From Zizania palustris (taxonomy: Eukaryota; Streptophyta; Magnoliopsida; Poales; Poaceae), in assembly GCA_019279435.1 (NCBI GenBank), contig JAAALK010000284.1, positions 65,218,773 to 65,282,772 on the forward strand: DNA of 64,000 bases, in the 5' to 3' direction. The first letter of the stretch is position 1. Each line of letters begins with the position of its first letter. Below, piece by piece: positions 1 through 9,178 of the stretch. Under the pieces are notes generated by a model. That model saw nothing but the letters and a program-made list of their open reading frames with translations. It was not told the DNA's origin and did not search any database. Position numbers and translations under genes: made by a program.

Positions 1-1023
1 GCCACCGCCACCAGAGAACTTCGTGCAATATTGGGCTACAAACACTTACACTCCGGCACAGGATAACAACATTGTTCATCGCCTGTCCGTAGTGCCCCAG
101 AACTGGGCTCCACGAGATGTCACCGGAAGGGGTGAATGTGGAGACGCCTCAGAGGTTATAGTCATCAGGGTTGGATCCCAGGAGGTCCTAATCCCAAAGG
201 ATACCCCGACGGGAATGCACGAAGACTCGGCCAAAGCTCGGTCTGACCGGCCTATTGTGGCCGGTCTGACCGACCGTACGACGGTTTTTGGCACAGACCG
301 ATCTGACCGGCCCGCCATGGCCGGTCCGACCGATCAGGAATAGGAGACCTTTCATGGCAAACGCAAGGTGCTCGAGGCCGATACAAGCAAGTCCCCTCCA
401 GCTAAAAATGTTAGAGGCAAGACCGTGGCACCCGGCACCCGCCCTCAGCCATCATGGGCGCCCTCAGGGATGTCCAAGTCACAAAAGAGGAGGTTGTAAT
501 GCTTGCGCGCACAGGAGATACGAGAAGAGAAGGCCAAGGAGGCACGGGACACACTTTTTGAGGAAATCCGTCCTCGGCCCACCGTGAAGAAAGTCTAGAG
601 AACCAGGCCGGTCATAGTCGATGACTCGACCCCCATTGTTAGCTTCGATGAAGACGATTTACTCGATGACGACTACACTCCCATCTTCGAGGGGCCTGCT
701 CCTTAGGTGATGGACGTCGGTGTCGTCATGTTGCCTTTCGAGTTCGCTCCACTACAAGAGGAGGTTGGGGTCGCTCAGCTAGACCTCGGCCCGCGAGATG
801 CCGTATTCGAGAAGCCCAGAGATACGAACCGTCACCTTAGACCCCTCTACATAAGGGGGCACATCGATGGGAGGCCCATCTCGAGGATGCTTCTCGATGG
901 TGGTGCCACCATGAACCTAATGCCATACTCCCTTCTAAGGAAGCTCAGCAAAGATGAAGACGACCTGAAGAAGACCAACGTCACCCTCAACAGCTTCAAC
1001 GGCGACACGACAGAAGCCAAGGG
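1..1023 (+). mobile_element. Gypsy G1 copy A, truncated
   Basis: This is the tail of gag and the first part of the protease of a Tat-like Gypsy element, cut by the window start on the left and by the NAC gene fragment on the right. The same sequence occurs at about 34055-34872 (copy B, with an internal deletion of roughly 210 bp) and 59411-60430 (copy C). Copy C continues past the cut point into the rest of protease and into RT, which shows that copies A and B are truncated. Confidence 0.85.
23..1023 (+). pseudogene. G1-A gag C-terminal tail and protease start
   Basis: One reading frame spans the region and encodes the gag tail followed by the start of a retropepsin-like aspartic protease. 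The protease core is visible near 890-925 as MLLDGGATMNLMP, with DGGA in place of the usual D-S/T-G, as I expect for Tat-type Gypsy elements. In-frame stops interrupt it at about 341, 497, 594 and 704. Compared with copy C, the stops at 341 and 704 arose by C-to-T change of glutamine codons; at 341 copy C has CAG, and at 704 copy B has CAG. Around 237-337 the coding sequence is built from GGTCTGACCGG-like palindromic boxes that also fill the G1 LTR. The frame leaves homology at about 1023 and enters antisense NAC sequence. No function is expected. Confidence 0.8.
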
Positions 1024-1680
1024 CCAAAGCTATTTCTTGCTGTGTGGACCATGTAGTTTGGTGCGAAGTGAACAGCAGGAGCAGGTGCCCTTCTTGATTG
1101 CCTCCTTGAGAAAGCTACCATCTTGATTGGCGCCGGAGTAGTAGTTGTTATTCATGGTAGCGGCGGCCTCCTTGGTGGCAGTGGAGCCGCACTGCCTGGG
1201 CTGTGTCTGGAAGAAGACCTTGGAGGCGACGAGCTCACCGTCCCTCTCCTCCTCGTCGGAGCCGAGGTGGTACTAATGTATGACCCAGTTGGTCTTGTCC
1301 ATCTTGCGCTACTTGCCGTAGTTGGTATACAGAAATACAGCACCAAGATCTTCTTGTACCCCCTCGGCCGGCCATTGGCGAGCACCGGCCGCGTCTTGCC
1401 GGTCTTGTGCCACCGCGTCTCGCCACCGTCCTCGTCACTGTGCACCTTCTGCCGCTTCCTCGTCCCCGTCGTGTACGCCTTCCATGGGCGGTGGAAGAAG
1501 TGCCGCACCAGGCCGTCCTTGCTCATGCCTGAAATCAATCCACAAAATCAGTACATGATATCCCGTGCAGTCAATGCACAAAAATGGTTCATAATCCACA
1601 AAATTAGTTATTTAGTTCATGATCTCGTGCAGTCAATGCACAAAATTGGTTTGTAATGCATAAAAATCTCTGCATCTATA
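1024..1680 (-). pseudogene. NAC transcription factor gene fragment (exon plus intron end)
   Basis: Read on the minus strand, 1528 down to about 1024 encodes the middle and end of a NAC DNA-binding domain: DGLVRHFFHRPWKAYTTGTR, then GGETRWHKTGKTRPVL, then KKILVLY. In a second frame follow KTNW, YHLGSDEEE and KVFFQTQPRQ. The motif set resembles the NAC clade that includes ANAC075/SND2. A frameshift and at least two stops break it. An intron acceptor (TTTCAG) precedes the exon at 1529-1534 and intron sequence continues upstream, with a roughly 66-bp internal repeat (CACGAGAT motif). This is therefore a copy of genomic DNA, not of a spliced mRNA. The first NAC exons are absent. It abuts G1 gag/protease at about 1023, and the same junction occurs in unit Y. 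It is the only host-gene-derived sequence I recognise. Confidence 0.85.
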
Positions 1681-1751
1681 AACTGTTAAGTATAACACCG
1701 CAAAATTGTTAAATGCTTTTAATGAGTTCATTGATGATCATGAGTTAGAGG

Positions 1752-1914
1752 CCGGGGCAGAGCCAAAGCTTGTGGTGGGGGTTCCTAGGAACCCCCTTGC
1801 AAAAAAATAGTTATTATTGTTAATTTTTCACCTTTTGTGCACCCCCTCAAATTTAATTCGGTGTACCGCTTAAAACGGTGCACTCCCTTCAGTTTTACTC
1901 TAGCTCCACCACTG
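1752..1914 (+). mobile_element. hAT-like MITE, 163 bp, 8-bp TSD
   Basis: The ends resemble inverted repeats (GGGGCAGAGCC at the left, GCTCCACCACTG at the right; in unit Y they are CAGGGGCGGAGCC and GCTCCGCCACTG). The element is flanked by the 8-bp direct repeat GTTAGAGG at 1744-1751 and 1915-1922. The length, the terminal CAGNGGCGGAGC pattern and the 8-bp TSD fit a non-autonomous hAT element. It lies in the NAC-intron-derived sequence. The same insertion with the same TSD is present in unit Y (35771-35932), so it predates the duplication. Confidence 0.85.
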
Positions 1915-4727
1915 GTTAGAGGAGATGTTGAGAACTGGAGGAAAATATATCTATACCTGGTCAAATAATCAAGCTAATGCATCAAAGAGGTGTTCTGACC
2001 TCAAGTTCCTGAGATGTGTTGTTCCCTTTATTTATGGTGATAACTTTGCCTAGGAGGGCTCACATCAGTCATATGCTTGTTGATTTAGACAGAAAGGTTT
2101 CTCAAATTTATCATTCTTTTAAGTTTGATAACACTTGACTTCAGAATGTTGGGTTCAAAAATTGGGTTCAAGCTAGCTAGCCATCCAAGGGCAAGAAAAA
2201 ATTCTGGATTTTTTGAAGAGACAATGTAACTTAAAAGTTTAAAGGTTGGGGGATTAATTTGAGAAAGGATCGAAACAAATTAAAAGTGGAGTTGCTTGCC
2301 AAAATCAAAGATCTTGAAACCAAAGCTGATGGGCAAGGATTATTTGAAAAAGAACGGGAGGAAAGACACAACTTAGATCATATCTTGTGTGATATCTATC
2401 AATAGAAGCAAAACACTAGTAGAGAAAGTAGTCAACAATGGTTGCTTGAGGATAATGTTAATACTAAATACTTTCATAAAATTGCTAACTCCATGAAAAG
2501 TAAGTCATCCATTCTATTCTTGGAAAATGAGGGGTGGAGATTCATAATCCTAATGATCTGAAAATTCATATTTACAGTTTTTACAAAACACTTTTTGGAT
2601 CTAAAAAATTAGAGATTTCCATTTGGCTGATGACTTTTGGGTTAATAGAAGAAGGATTACTGAGATTGATAGTCTAGATATCATTAAACCTTTTTCATAT
2701 GATGAGTTAGATGCATCTTTCAAAGGGATGAAGTTGAATACTACTCTTGGGCCCTGGGCCTGATGAGTTCTCCTGGGTTCTCAGTAAATCTCTAAAACTT
2801 TTTGGCCCCATTCCATGGTCCAGTTCAAAGAAATGTTGGATGAGCTTCACAAAAATGAATTGGATATTGGGATAATAAATTATGGGGAGATTGTTCTTCT
2901 GCCAAAGATCAAAGATGCTTGCTCTATTAGACAATTTAGATCAATTTGTCTGCTAAATGTATGTTTTAAAATCAGCACCAGAGTTCTAACATCGAGACTA
3001 TCCAAGGTTTCTAACAAAATAATTGATCCTTGCCAAGCCGCTTTTATCCATGGTAGGAACATACTTGAGGGGATTGTTACTCTCCATGAGGTTCTCCACG
3101 AAGCAAAGAGTCATACATAGAAGGGGTTGTGTTGAAATTAGATTTTGAGAAGGCATATGATAGAGTTCAATGGGTTTTCTATTCGAGGTACTTGAAAAAA
3201 AGAGTTTTCACAAAAAGTGGATTGATTGGATCAATAAAGTGGTATCTGGTGGCAGGGTTGCAATGAACATAAATGGTAGTGTGGGGGTGTTTTTCGGAAC
3301 ATATTGAGGGGTTAGGAAAGGGGATCCTTTATCTCCTTTGTTGTTTAATCTTGTGGGTGATGCTCTATCTGAGATGCTTCTCATAGCTAAAGAGAAAGGA
3401 CATTTATCTGAGCTGGTGCCACATCTAATTCAAGGAGGGTTGACTCACCTTCATTATGCTGACGATACCATTCTGTTAATGGAGTTTTTTTGAATAAAAC
3501 TTTATTACATTTAAATTCCTTCTATACTATTTTGAAGAATTGTCTGGGATGATAGTTAATTATCAAAAAAGTGAAGTTTTTGCTCTAGGGGTGTTTGATT
3601 CTGAGGCCCAAAGAGTAGTTGATGTTTTCAATTGCATGTTGGGGCTTTTCCTATTACCTATTTGGGTTTACCCATTAGTCACTCTAAACCCACTAGAGCA
3701 GATTTTGGGAAATTAATCAAAAAAGTGGAAAAACGGTTATCAACTTAGAAGTGTAGTCATCTATCTTATGTGGGAGAATGATTCTGATTAACTCTTATCT
3801 TAGTAGCATTCCTTTGTATACTATGTGTGTTTTCTTCATGCCTGAAACAATTCATCAATAATTGGATAAAATTATAAACGAATTCTTTTGGGACGGTCTA
3901 GGTCAGGAAAAAAAGTTTCACATGTGTAATTGGAAAACTATGTGTATGCCAAAGGATTTTTTTTTGGGGGGTGAGGTTTCTAGATACTTGAATTTTGAAT
4001 GTTTCATTACTAGGAAAATGGATTTTTAATATTATTGGGGAGCATGAGAGTGTTTGTTTTGAGTTGTTGAGACGAAAATATGATCTCAACGGTAGTTTTT
4101 TCTGTCACAATTCAGTGAGGTCTTATTTTTGGAACACACTTCTAAAATTTAAATCTTCGTTTCAAAAACATTGTGTTTTCAAAGTGGGTAATGGGAAAAA
4201 ACTCTGTTTTGGGAAGACACTTGGTTGGAGGATATCCCTCTCAAAATAAAATATTTTCAATTGTACGATATTTGTCTTGAACCCAGTATTTTGGTGGAGG
4301 ATGTCTAGAAAAATGGTTGGATTATTCAGTTCAGGAGAACTCTTTCAATTTTTGAAAATCAGTTATGGCTGGAGATCAAGGGTTTGTGTGCTAATGTGTT
4401 TTTGGGGAATAGCTCTGATCATGTGAGTTGGAGCCTAGATAAGACGGGCTTTTCATCTAATTCCATGTATAGATGGCTTTCTTTCAGAGGCACTCTTGAT
4501 GAAGACCTGAAATATGTGTGGAGATGCGCAACCCCTTTAAAAGTAATTTTTTTTCTTTGGCTTGTTCTAAAAGGTAAAATTCAGGTTGGTGATGTGTTGA
4601 GGAGGAAGAACTAGAGGGGTAATCCACTTTGCAAAATGTGTAATCAGCTGGAGTCGGTTGAGCATTTAATGTTTCATTGTGGTCTGTCAAAGTTTCTATG
4701 GTGTTTTGTCAGGGACTCCCTTGGTTC

Positions 4728-5152
4728 CGTTTTCTTCCCTGGTCGAAGTCCTCAGCGAAGTCTGTTTAGTGTGCATTTAGACCTTCGAAGTACGAAGCCT
4801 AGTACCAGTTGCTAGCGCTGAGTGTTTGGTCGAAGTCTTCAAAGGGAAGTCTGCTCTTGCGAAGGGTGAAGTGCGAAACCTGCTCGAAGGCACCCTCCGT
4901 GTGCGGAGCCTGCACTGACTTAGCAGAGCTGAATCTTCGGGGCTTTGGGTGGAGCGAAGTCTTCTTGGCTTCGAACTTTTGCCCCTTGCGAAGCCTGATT
5001 TCGGAGCTGTAAAATACCTCCGAACTAGAACTTCGAAGGGTGTGTTCGAAGCCTGTTCCGCAGAAGACAGAACTAAAATAGAAGGCTATTTTTAGTCTGA
5101 AATTTTAAAAGCTCCCATTCACCCCCCTCTGGTCGCCGTTTTCGGTCCAACA
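4728..5152 (+). mobile_element. Copia-3 LTR 3' tail (425 bp), recombination scar
   Basis: This stretch matches the last part of the Copia-3 LTR (about 48960-49384 and 40190-40617), ending in the LTR terminus CCAACA and followed by the Copia-3 target duplication GTAAT (5153-5157). In its details it is nearer to the 3' LTR of Copia-3 than to the 5' LTR. Its left side does not start at an LTR end: it joins LINE sequence at about 4727, 109 bp downstream of an intact, empty copy of the target site. It is neither a solo LTR nor a simple insertion. Confidence 0.85.
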
Positions 5153-5261
5153 GTAATCTACTTTGCAAAATGTGTAATCAGCTGGAGTCGGTTGAGCATT
5201 TAATGTTTCATTGTGGTCTGTCGAAGTTTCTATGGTGTTTTGTCAGGGACTCCCTTGGTTC
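5153..5261 (+). repeat. Second copy of 109-bp LINE segment (first copy 4619-4727)
   Basis: Bases 4619-4727 and 5153-5261 are nearly identical LINE sequence, both starting with GTAATC. They flank the Copia-3 LTR tail. The left copy is the uninterrupted target site; the right copy is the sequence downstream of the filled site. Confidence 0.88.
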
Positions 5262-5653
5262 AGTGCAGAATCCATCTAGTCATAGTAATATCTTTGAGGT
5301 GTACACTCACAATCTCAATGACAAAAAGAAAGCCATGGTATTTGGTATTTTAGCTACTGGATGCTGGACCATTTGACTCACTCATAACACATTTGTTTTC
5401 GATGATTCTTTGCCATCCAATGTTCTGATGTTGCCTTATAAAATGTCATGCTTTGTGTAACAGTGGAAGAATCTAGCTCCGTCACGTCTCTTGGGAGAGG
5501 TTTCAAGATTCAATGACTTGCTCCTTGTAGGGCTCAAAAAATGATAAGGGAGACGAGATCAAGAAACAACATGCTTGACTGATGAAAATAGAAGGCTGGT
5601 GTCGTCGCTCAATGTTAACTTAAGCTAAAAAAGTTCTTTTGGAGGAAGGTTAC

Positions 5654-6708
5654 TGTTGACTCCAAGATTTGGTAAAGCCCTATCTCATTAGAAGTGTCGC
5701 ATGGTCAATAGAAGTCAAAGAAGTCAGGTCAAAGATTGGTCAAAGAAGCCTGTCCGTATTGTTATATGTGGCCGGATATGAATGAGCCGATAAAAATGAA
5801 GAAGACAGAGATAAATCCAAAGTCGGTTATGATATTATCGTAGCAGACGACGAGTCTTTGGACTATAAATATGTACCTATTAGCTAGGTTAGAAAGCAAC
5901 CGACAAACAAAAACTCAAATTACTCTCGGCGCATCGCCACCCTTAGTCTACAAGGTTAGTCCCGATGAGACTTGGCACTCGGAGCTAGGCTGCATCGCTT
6001 CGATCTCCAGCAAAGAGGTGATTCCCACCACCCCGACGATTGTATCGGTCGGATTGGTGTATTTTGAGGCTACATCGTTTCAATCTCTTGAAGCATTGGT
6101 TCAATCACTATGATCGCTGGTTTATCTTGGTGTATTTTCTAGGTCTAAGGCTGCATCATTATGATCTCTTAGATTGATGTGAGTTGGGTATCATGGTTCA
6201 AGGCTTCATCGGTTGAGTCTAACATCTTGATCTATTGTATCTGATTTATGTTGTGCACCATTCATCTGAATAAAGCATGCCCGATATGTTAAAGTACTAT
6301 TAATTATTCATGATTTTGCAAATGTCTTGGTTGGGTCTGATCTTGCTGTTATGATTATTTAATAGTGTGGATGCATTCTCTAGTATGTTGGATTTAGTTT
6401 CTATCAGAGTACAAGCCGATATGTTATCTTTAATTCCTTGTTACATCTCATTGATGTCGGGGATTAGTCATCGGCCCTTATGCGCAACACGCTATTCGCA
6501 CGTCCATAAGCCTATCGGCGTGTCACGTGCGTCGGTCGAATACGTAATTAATCTGGATGGTCTAGCGCTCGCTATCGGTTTTGTAGCCGATAGGCATCGG
6601 CATCCTCGATCATTTTCTTATCACCATGGTCATTGGCTCGATAGTCGATCAGCGTTGCTATTAACGTTCATTTTTCATTGTCCCTTATCAGTTATAGGGT
6701 CAAACTGA
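5654..6708 (+). repeat. G2 5' LTR (approximate right end)
   Basis: The LTR appears to start with TGTTGACTCC at 5654, right after LINE sequence. It contains a TATA-like box (CTATAAATA, 5863-5871) and ends near a possible primer-binding site (TTGGCACACTC, from about 6709). No second LTR of this element is left in unit X, so both ends rest on comparison with unit Y and on the terminal TG; the right end is uncertain by tens of bases. Bases 6709-6842 are the leader with no gene seen. Confidence 0.6.
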
Positions 6709-6842
6709 TTGGCACACTCAGAACCCTTCTAAGATTGTAAGACTTTCACTGGAGTTAAGCAGACTTCCCAGGCCACGCGTGTGACCAAAAACGACACCGC
6801 ACGCTTTTAGCACGCCTAATGGGACATTCAGACGACTCATCC

Positions 6843-7482
6843 ATGGCGGGCGAAATCGACAACAGTAACATCATTCTGGTTACCCTGGAAGCATTGACCG
6901 ACGAGAAAAGGGAAGAAATATAGAAGCAGGTAGAAAACTACCATAGGTTGTGCCTCGAATCCTTCGGCATGACCCAATCTAGCCCTGTCCAGAGAAATCA
7001 ATTGCTGAAGCCAACCCTGATCAGGGAGATCGTCCAATGGACTAAGAGCCCTCATACCAGTTTTCAGGAAGCCATCGATAACGCTCACCACCACGCCCTC
7101 ATCAATCAGTCCAAGGTGTTGGTCAATACCCTACATATGTTGATTAAGAAGACCATTGACGGCACAACATCTCATGAGTCGGTGCAAGGTCCAGTGTATA
7201 CTACAAAATCCACAGCACACTCAGCCAGCACCACCACCACAAGGGCCAATGAGGTAGGATCCACCGAACACCTCGTTTGGTATTGAAGGGGGTATGATGG
7301 CCATGCTACCGACCCCTATGCTCTAAGGGATAGGAAGACAAGACCCATCATAGAACACATACGTCCTCGCGAGGGGCACACCATCATATCGGTCATCGGT
7401 TGCTCCATAGGGGCCAGCCAGGCAAGAAGTACCCCAGCCCACGTACGGGGTCGCAAGGAATATGTTGTCCGATCTCACACCG
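6843..7482 (+). pseudogene. G2 gag, N-terminal part
   Basis: The frame starts at ATG 6843 (MAGEIDNSNIILVTLEAL) and continues, with an early in-frame TAG after KREEI, through CLESFGMTQSSPVQRNQLLK and a Thr/Ser-rich stretch. It has no clear domain on its own, but the position before the Gypsy gag core (15192-15689) and its equivalent at 51080 in unit Y identify it as the gag N-terminus. It is cut by Copia-1 at 7482/7483. The early stop makes it non-functional. Confidence 0.7.
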
Positions 7483-9111
7483 TGAGAAACCATGTTGAAG
7501 AATATGGTTTTGATATTCCAGATGTGATGAGCGATTGTCAACGGAAGTCAATGGAAGGGAGAGATGAAGACCTGCCGAGTCTAAGGCGCATGTGACTCAG
7601 GTACACGGGCAGTGAGCGACGGCCGAGCAGAGGAGCCGCGGAGTCGGGCTGGCCCAATCCGGGTACATGGCTAGGAGGGGCAGATGATCCACTGGTCTGT
7701 TGACTGGGTTTGACTCAGGTACACGGGCGGCGAGCGATTGCCGGGCTGAGGAAGCTTCGGGGTCGGGTCGGCCCAATCCGGGTACCCGGTGTGAAGACGG
7801 TGGACGCTTTGTCAGTTTCGGCGCAAAACTGACAATCTATCATTAATTAGTTTTTAGGATATTAATATTTAGTTTTTAAGTTTAGAATATTTTTATTCGA
7901 GTCAGTTAATTTTTCTAAGAATATTTTAGTAATTTTTGGAATTTATTTTAGAGTCAGTTTATTTTACCCAAGGGTAAAGTAGTCTTTTCATGTATTAGGA
8001 TTTGCCTATAAATAGGCCCCTATCCCTTTGGGGATAGATGACTGTTTGTTTTTCAGATCAATCTACAATCTACAGTCCAACAAATTTTTCCGTCGCAAGT
8101 TTTTCTTTTTGGCCGCCATAGTTCCTTCCTGCCGCCGGCGAAACACACAAGCATTGCTTTCTCTTCTCCGGCGGAATTAAAACAGTGCCTCGGGCAGCGT
8201 GCAGGCAGGCAGGCCCCATGACAATAGGGTTTCATTCAACGTGCGGCGGTGTCAGTTTTTTTTTTCACGGCAAGGCGTGTTGCGCGGCAGCAGGAGAGCG
8301 CAGTCACTCGCACGCGACCGCATTGGCGTACAGGAAGCGCGTGCACTCTGTGCTGCCAGGATCAACAGTGTCTCAATCCAGCGAATAATTTTCTCTTGGT
8401 CTTTCACAAACTGCAGCAGCAGCCTCTGCTTTCTTGTCCAGGTTTCACAGGCACAACAATCAGAGACGTTTGGCGTAGTGAGCGCGTGGTTGCGTTTGGC
8501 GAGAAAACCACGGGCGAAGACACCAAGAAGCAGTCGCATCGGGAGTCAGGTTCATCAAACGAAGATAGAAAAATCTGTTAGCTATTGTTTAACGCAAGTT
8601 AGTTAATGTTTATCCCTTAATTGTTAGTTAGATTAAATTTGTTAGCTATTTAGTAGCTAATTTTATCTGCTAGATTTTACTCATTTTAGCATATTTTATT
8701 TAAGTGTTTTTAATCGGCTCATATAAAAATAAACCGAAAATTTTATTTGTCATAGTAATACTTTTATTCTAGCTTTTACGTGCAATATTTTCGATTTATT
8801 ACTGAATTAATTTTTGACGACCCATGTTTTATTCATTTGATTAATATTTTATTTCTAGACTGAAATATAAATATTTCGTGTTTTATTTAGGTGGTTTTAT
8901 TTTCTGTGGAAATTTTATTTAGTTTAGCTGGAATATCATTTTAATTAGGACACCGGTCATTATTAAGCTAGACAACTTTAATATATGAAAGTTGCTTTGC
9001 AAATATTATTTGTCTAGTTAAGTTCATTTGGGTGGTGGGATTAAAATATAGTTTAGCAAGAAATTTTTAGGTGCCCATTCACCCCCTCTGGTCGCTACTT
9101 TCGGTCCTACA
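7483..9111 (+). repeat. Copia-1 5' LTR
   Basis: 1629 bp, from TGAGAAACC to GGTCCTACA. Two copies of a module (TGACTCAGGTACACGGGC ... CCCAATCCGGGTAC) start at 7593 and 7711, a 118-bp period; Copia-2 LTRs have the same pair. The AT-rich part at 7840-8020 carries the TATA box. The sense ORFs after it (8185-8606) are LTR sequence, not genes. Confidence 0.93.
8006..8014 (+). promoter_or_regulatory. TATA box of Copia-1 5' LTR
   Basis: CTATAAATA lies in the U3-like part of the LTR, and the matching site of the 3' LTR is TTATAAATA at 13846-13854. The equivalent position in Copia-2 and Copia-3 LTRs also has CTATAAATA or a close variant (its reverse complement in Copia-2), which supports a promoter role. 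Confidence 0.6.
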
Positions 9112-9113
9112 AG

Positions 9114-9125
9114 TGGTATCAGAGC
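9114..9125 (+). other. Copia-1 primer-binding site (initiator tRNA-Met type)
   Basis: TGGTATCAGAGC begins three bases after the LTR end. This is the standard plant Copia PBS complementary to the 3' end of initiator tRNA-Met. Confidence 0.9.
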
Positions 9126-9178
9126 AAGGTTAGGTTTTTTTCTAATATCTTAACCGATTCAAAACCTAGGTAGTGACC

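Larger units (their letters stand above)
2050..5640 (+). pseudogene. LINE (L1-type) ORF2 remnant, unit X
   Basis: This non-LTR retrotransposon is 5'-truncated; no endonuclease domain is seen. Reverse transcriptase pieces appear in several frames: QAAFIHGRNILEGIV (3031-3075), GDPLSPLLFNLVGDAL (about 3320-3370) and HYADDT (about 3455-3472). The zinc-finger RT-associated tail (CKMCNQLESVEHLMFHCGL) follows at 4635-4690 and again at 5170-5225. Many stops and frameshifts are present. Near 2137 unit X has TGA where unit Y has TGG. The zinc-finger part occurs twice because a Copia-3 LTR tail and a 109-bp LINE duplication lie in between (4619-5261). The 3' end is cut by the G2 LTR at 5654; no poly(A) tail is visible. 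Bases 1923-2050 hold nothing I can assign. Confidence 0.85.

Noticed and set aside
1123..1656. 177-codon plus-strand frame as a possible membrane protein
   Set aside because: It is antisense to the NAC exon and intron and has a hydrophobic bias from that; the minus strand has recognisable NAC motifs.
4728..5152. Solo LTR of Copia-3 in unit X
   Set aside because: The left edge is inside the LTR and there is no left TSD; it is a truncated tail joined to LINE sequence.
2050..5640. Intact LINE able to move
   Set aside because: No endonuclease, many stops, no 3' tail, and interrupted by later insertions in both units.
8185..8606. 135-codon frame (and 13868-14317) as a small host gene
   Set aside because: Both lie in the R/U5 part of Copia-1 LTRs and carry frame-changing differences between the two LTRs.
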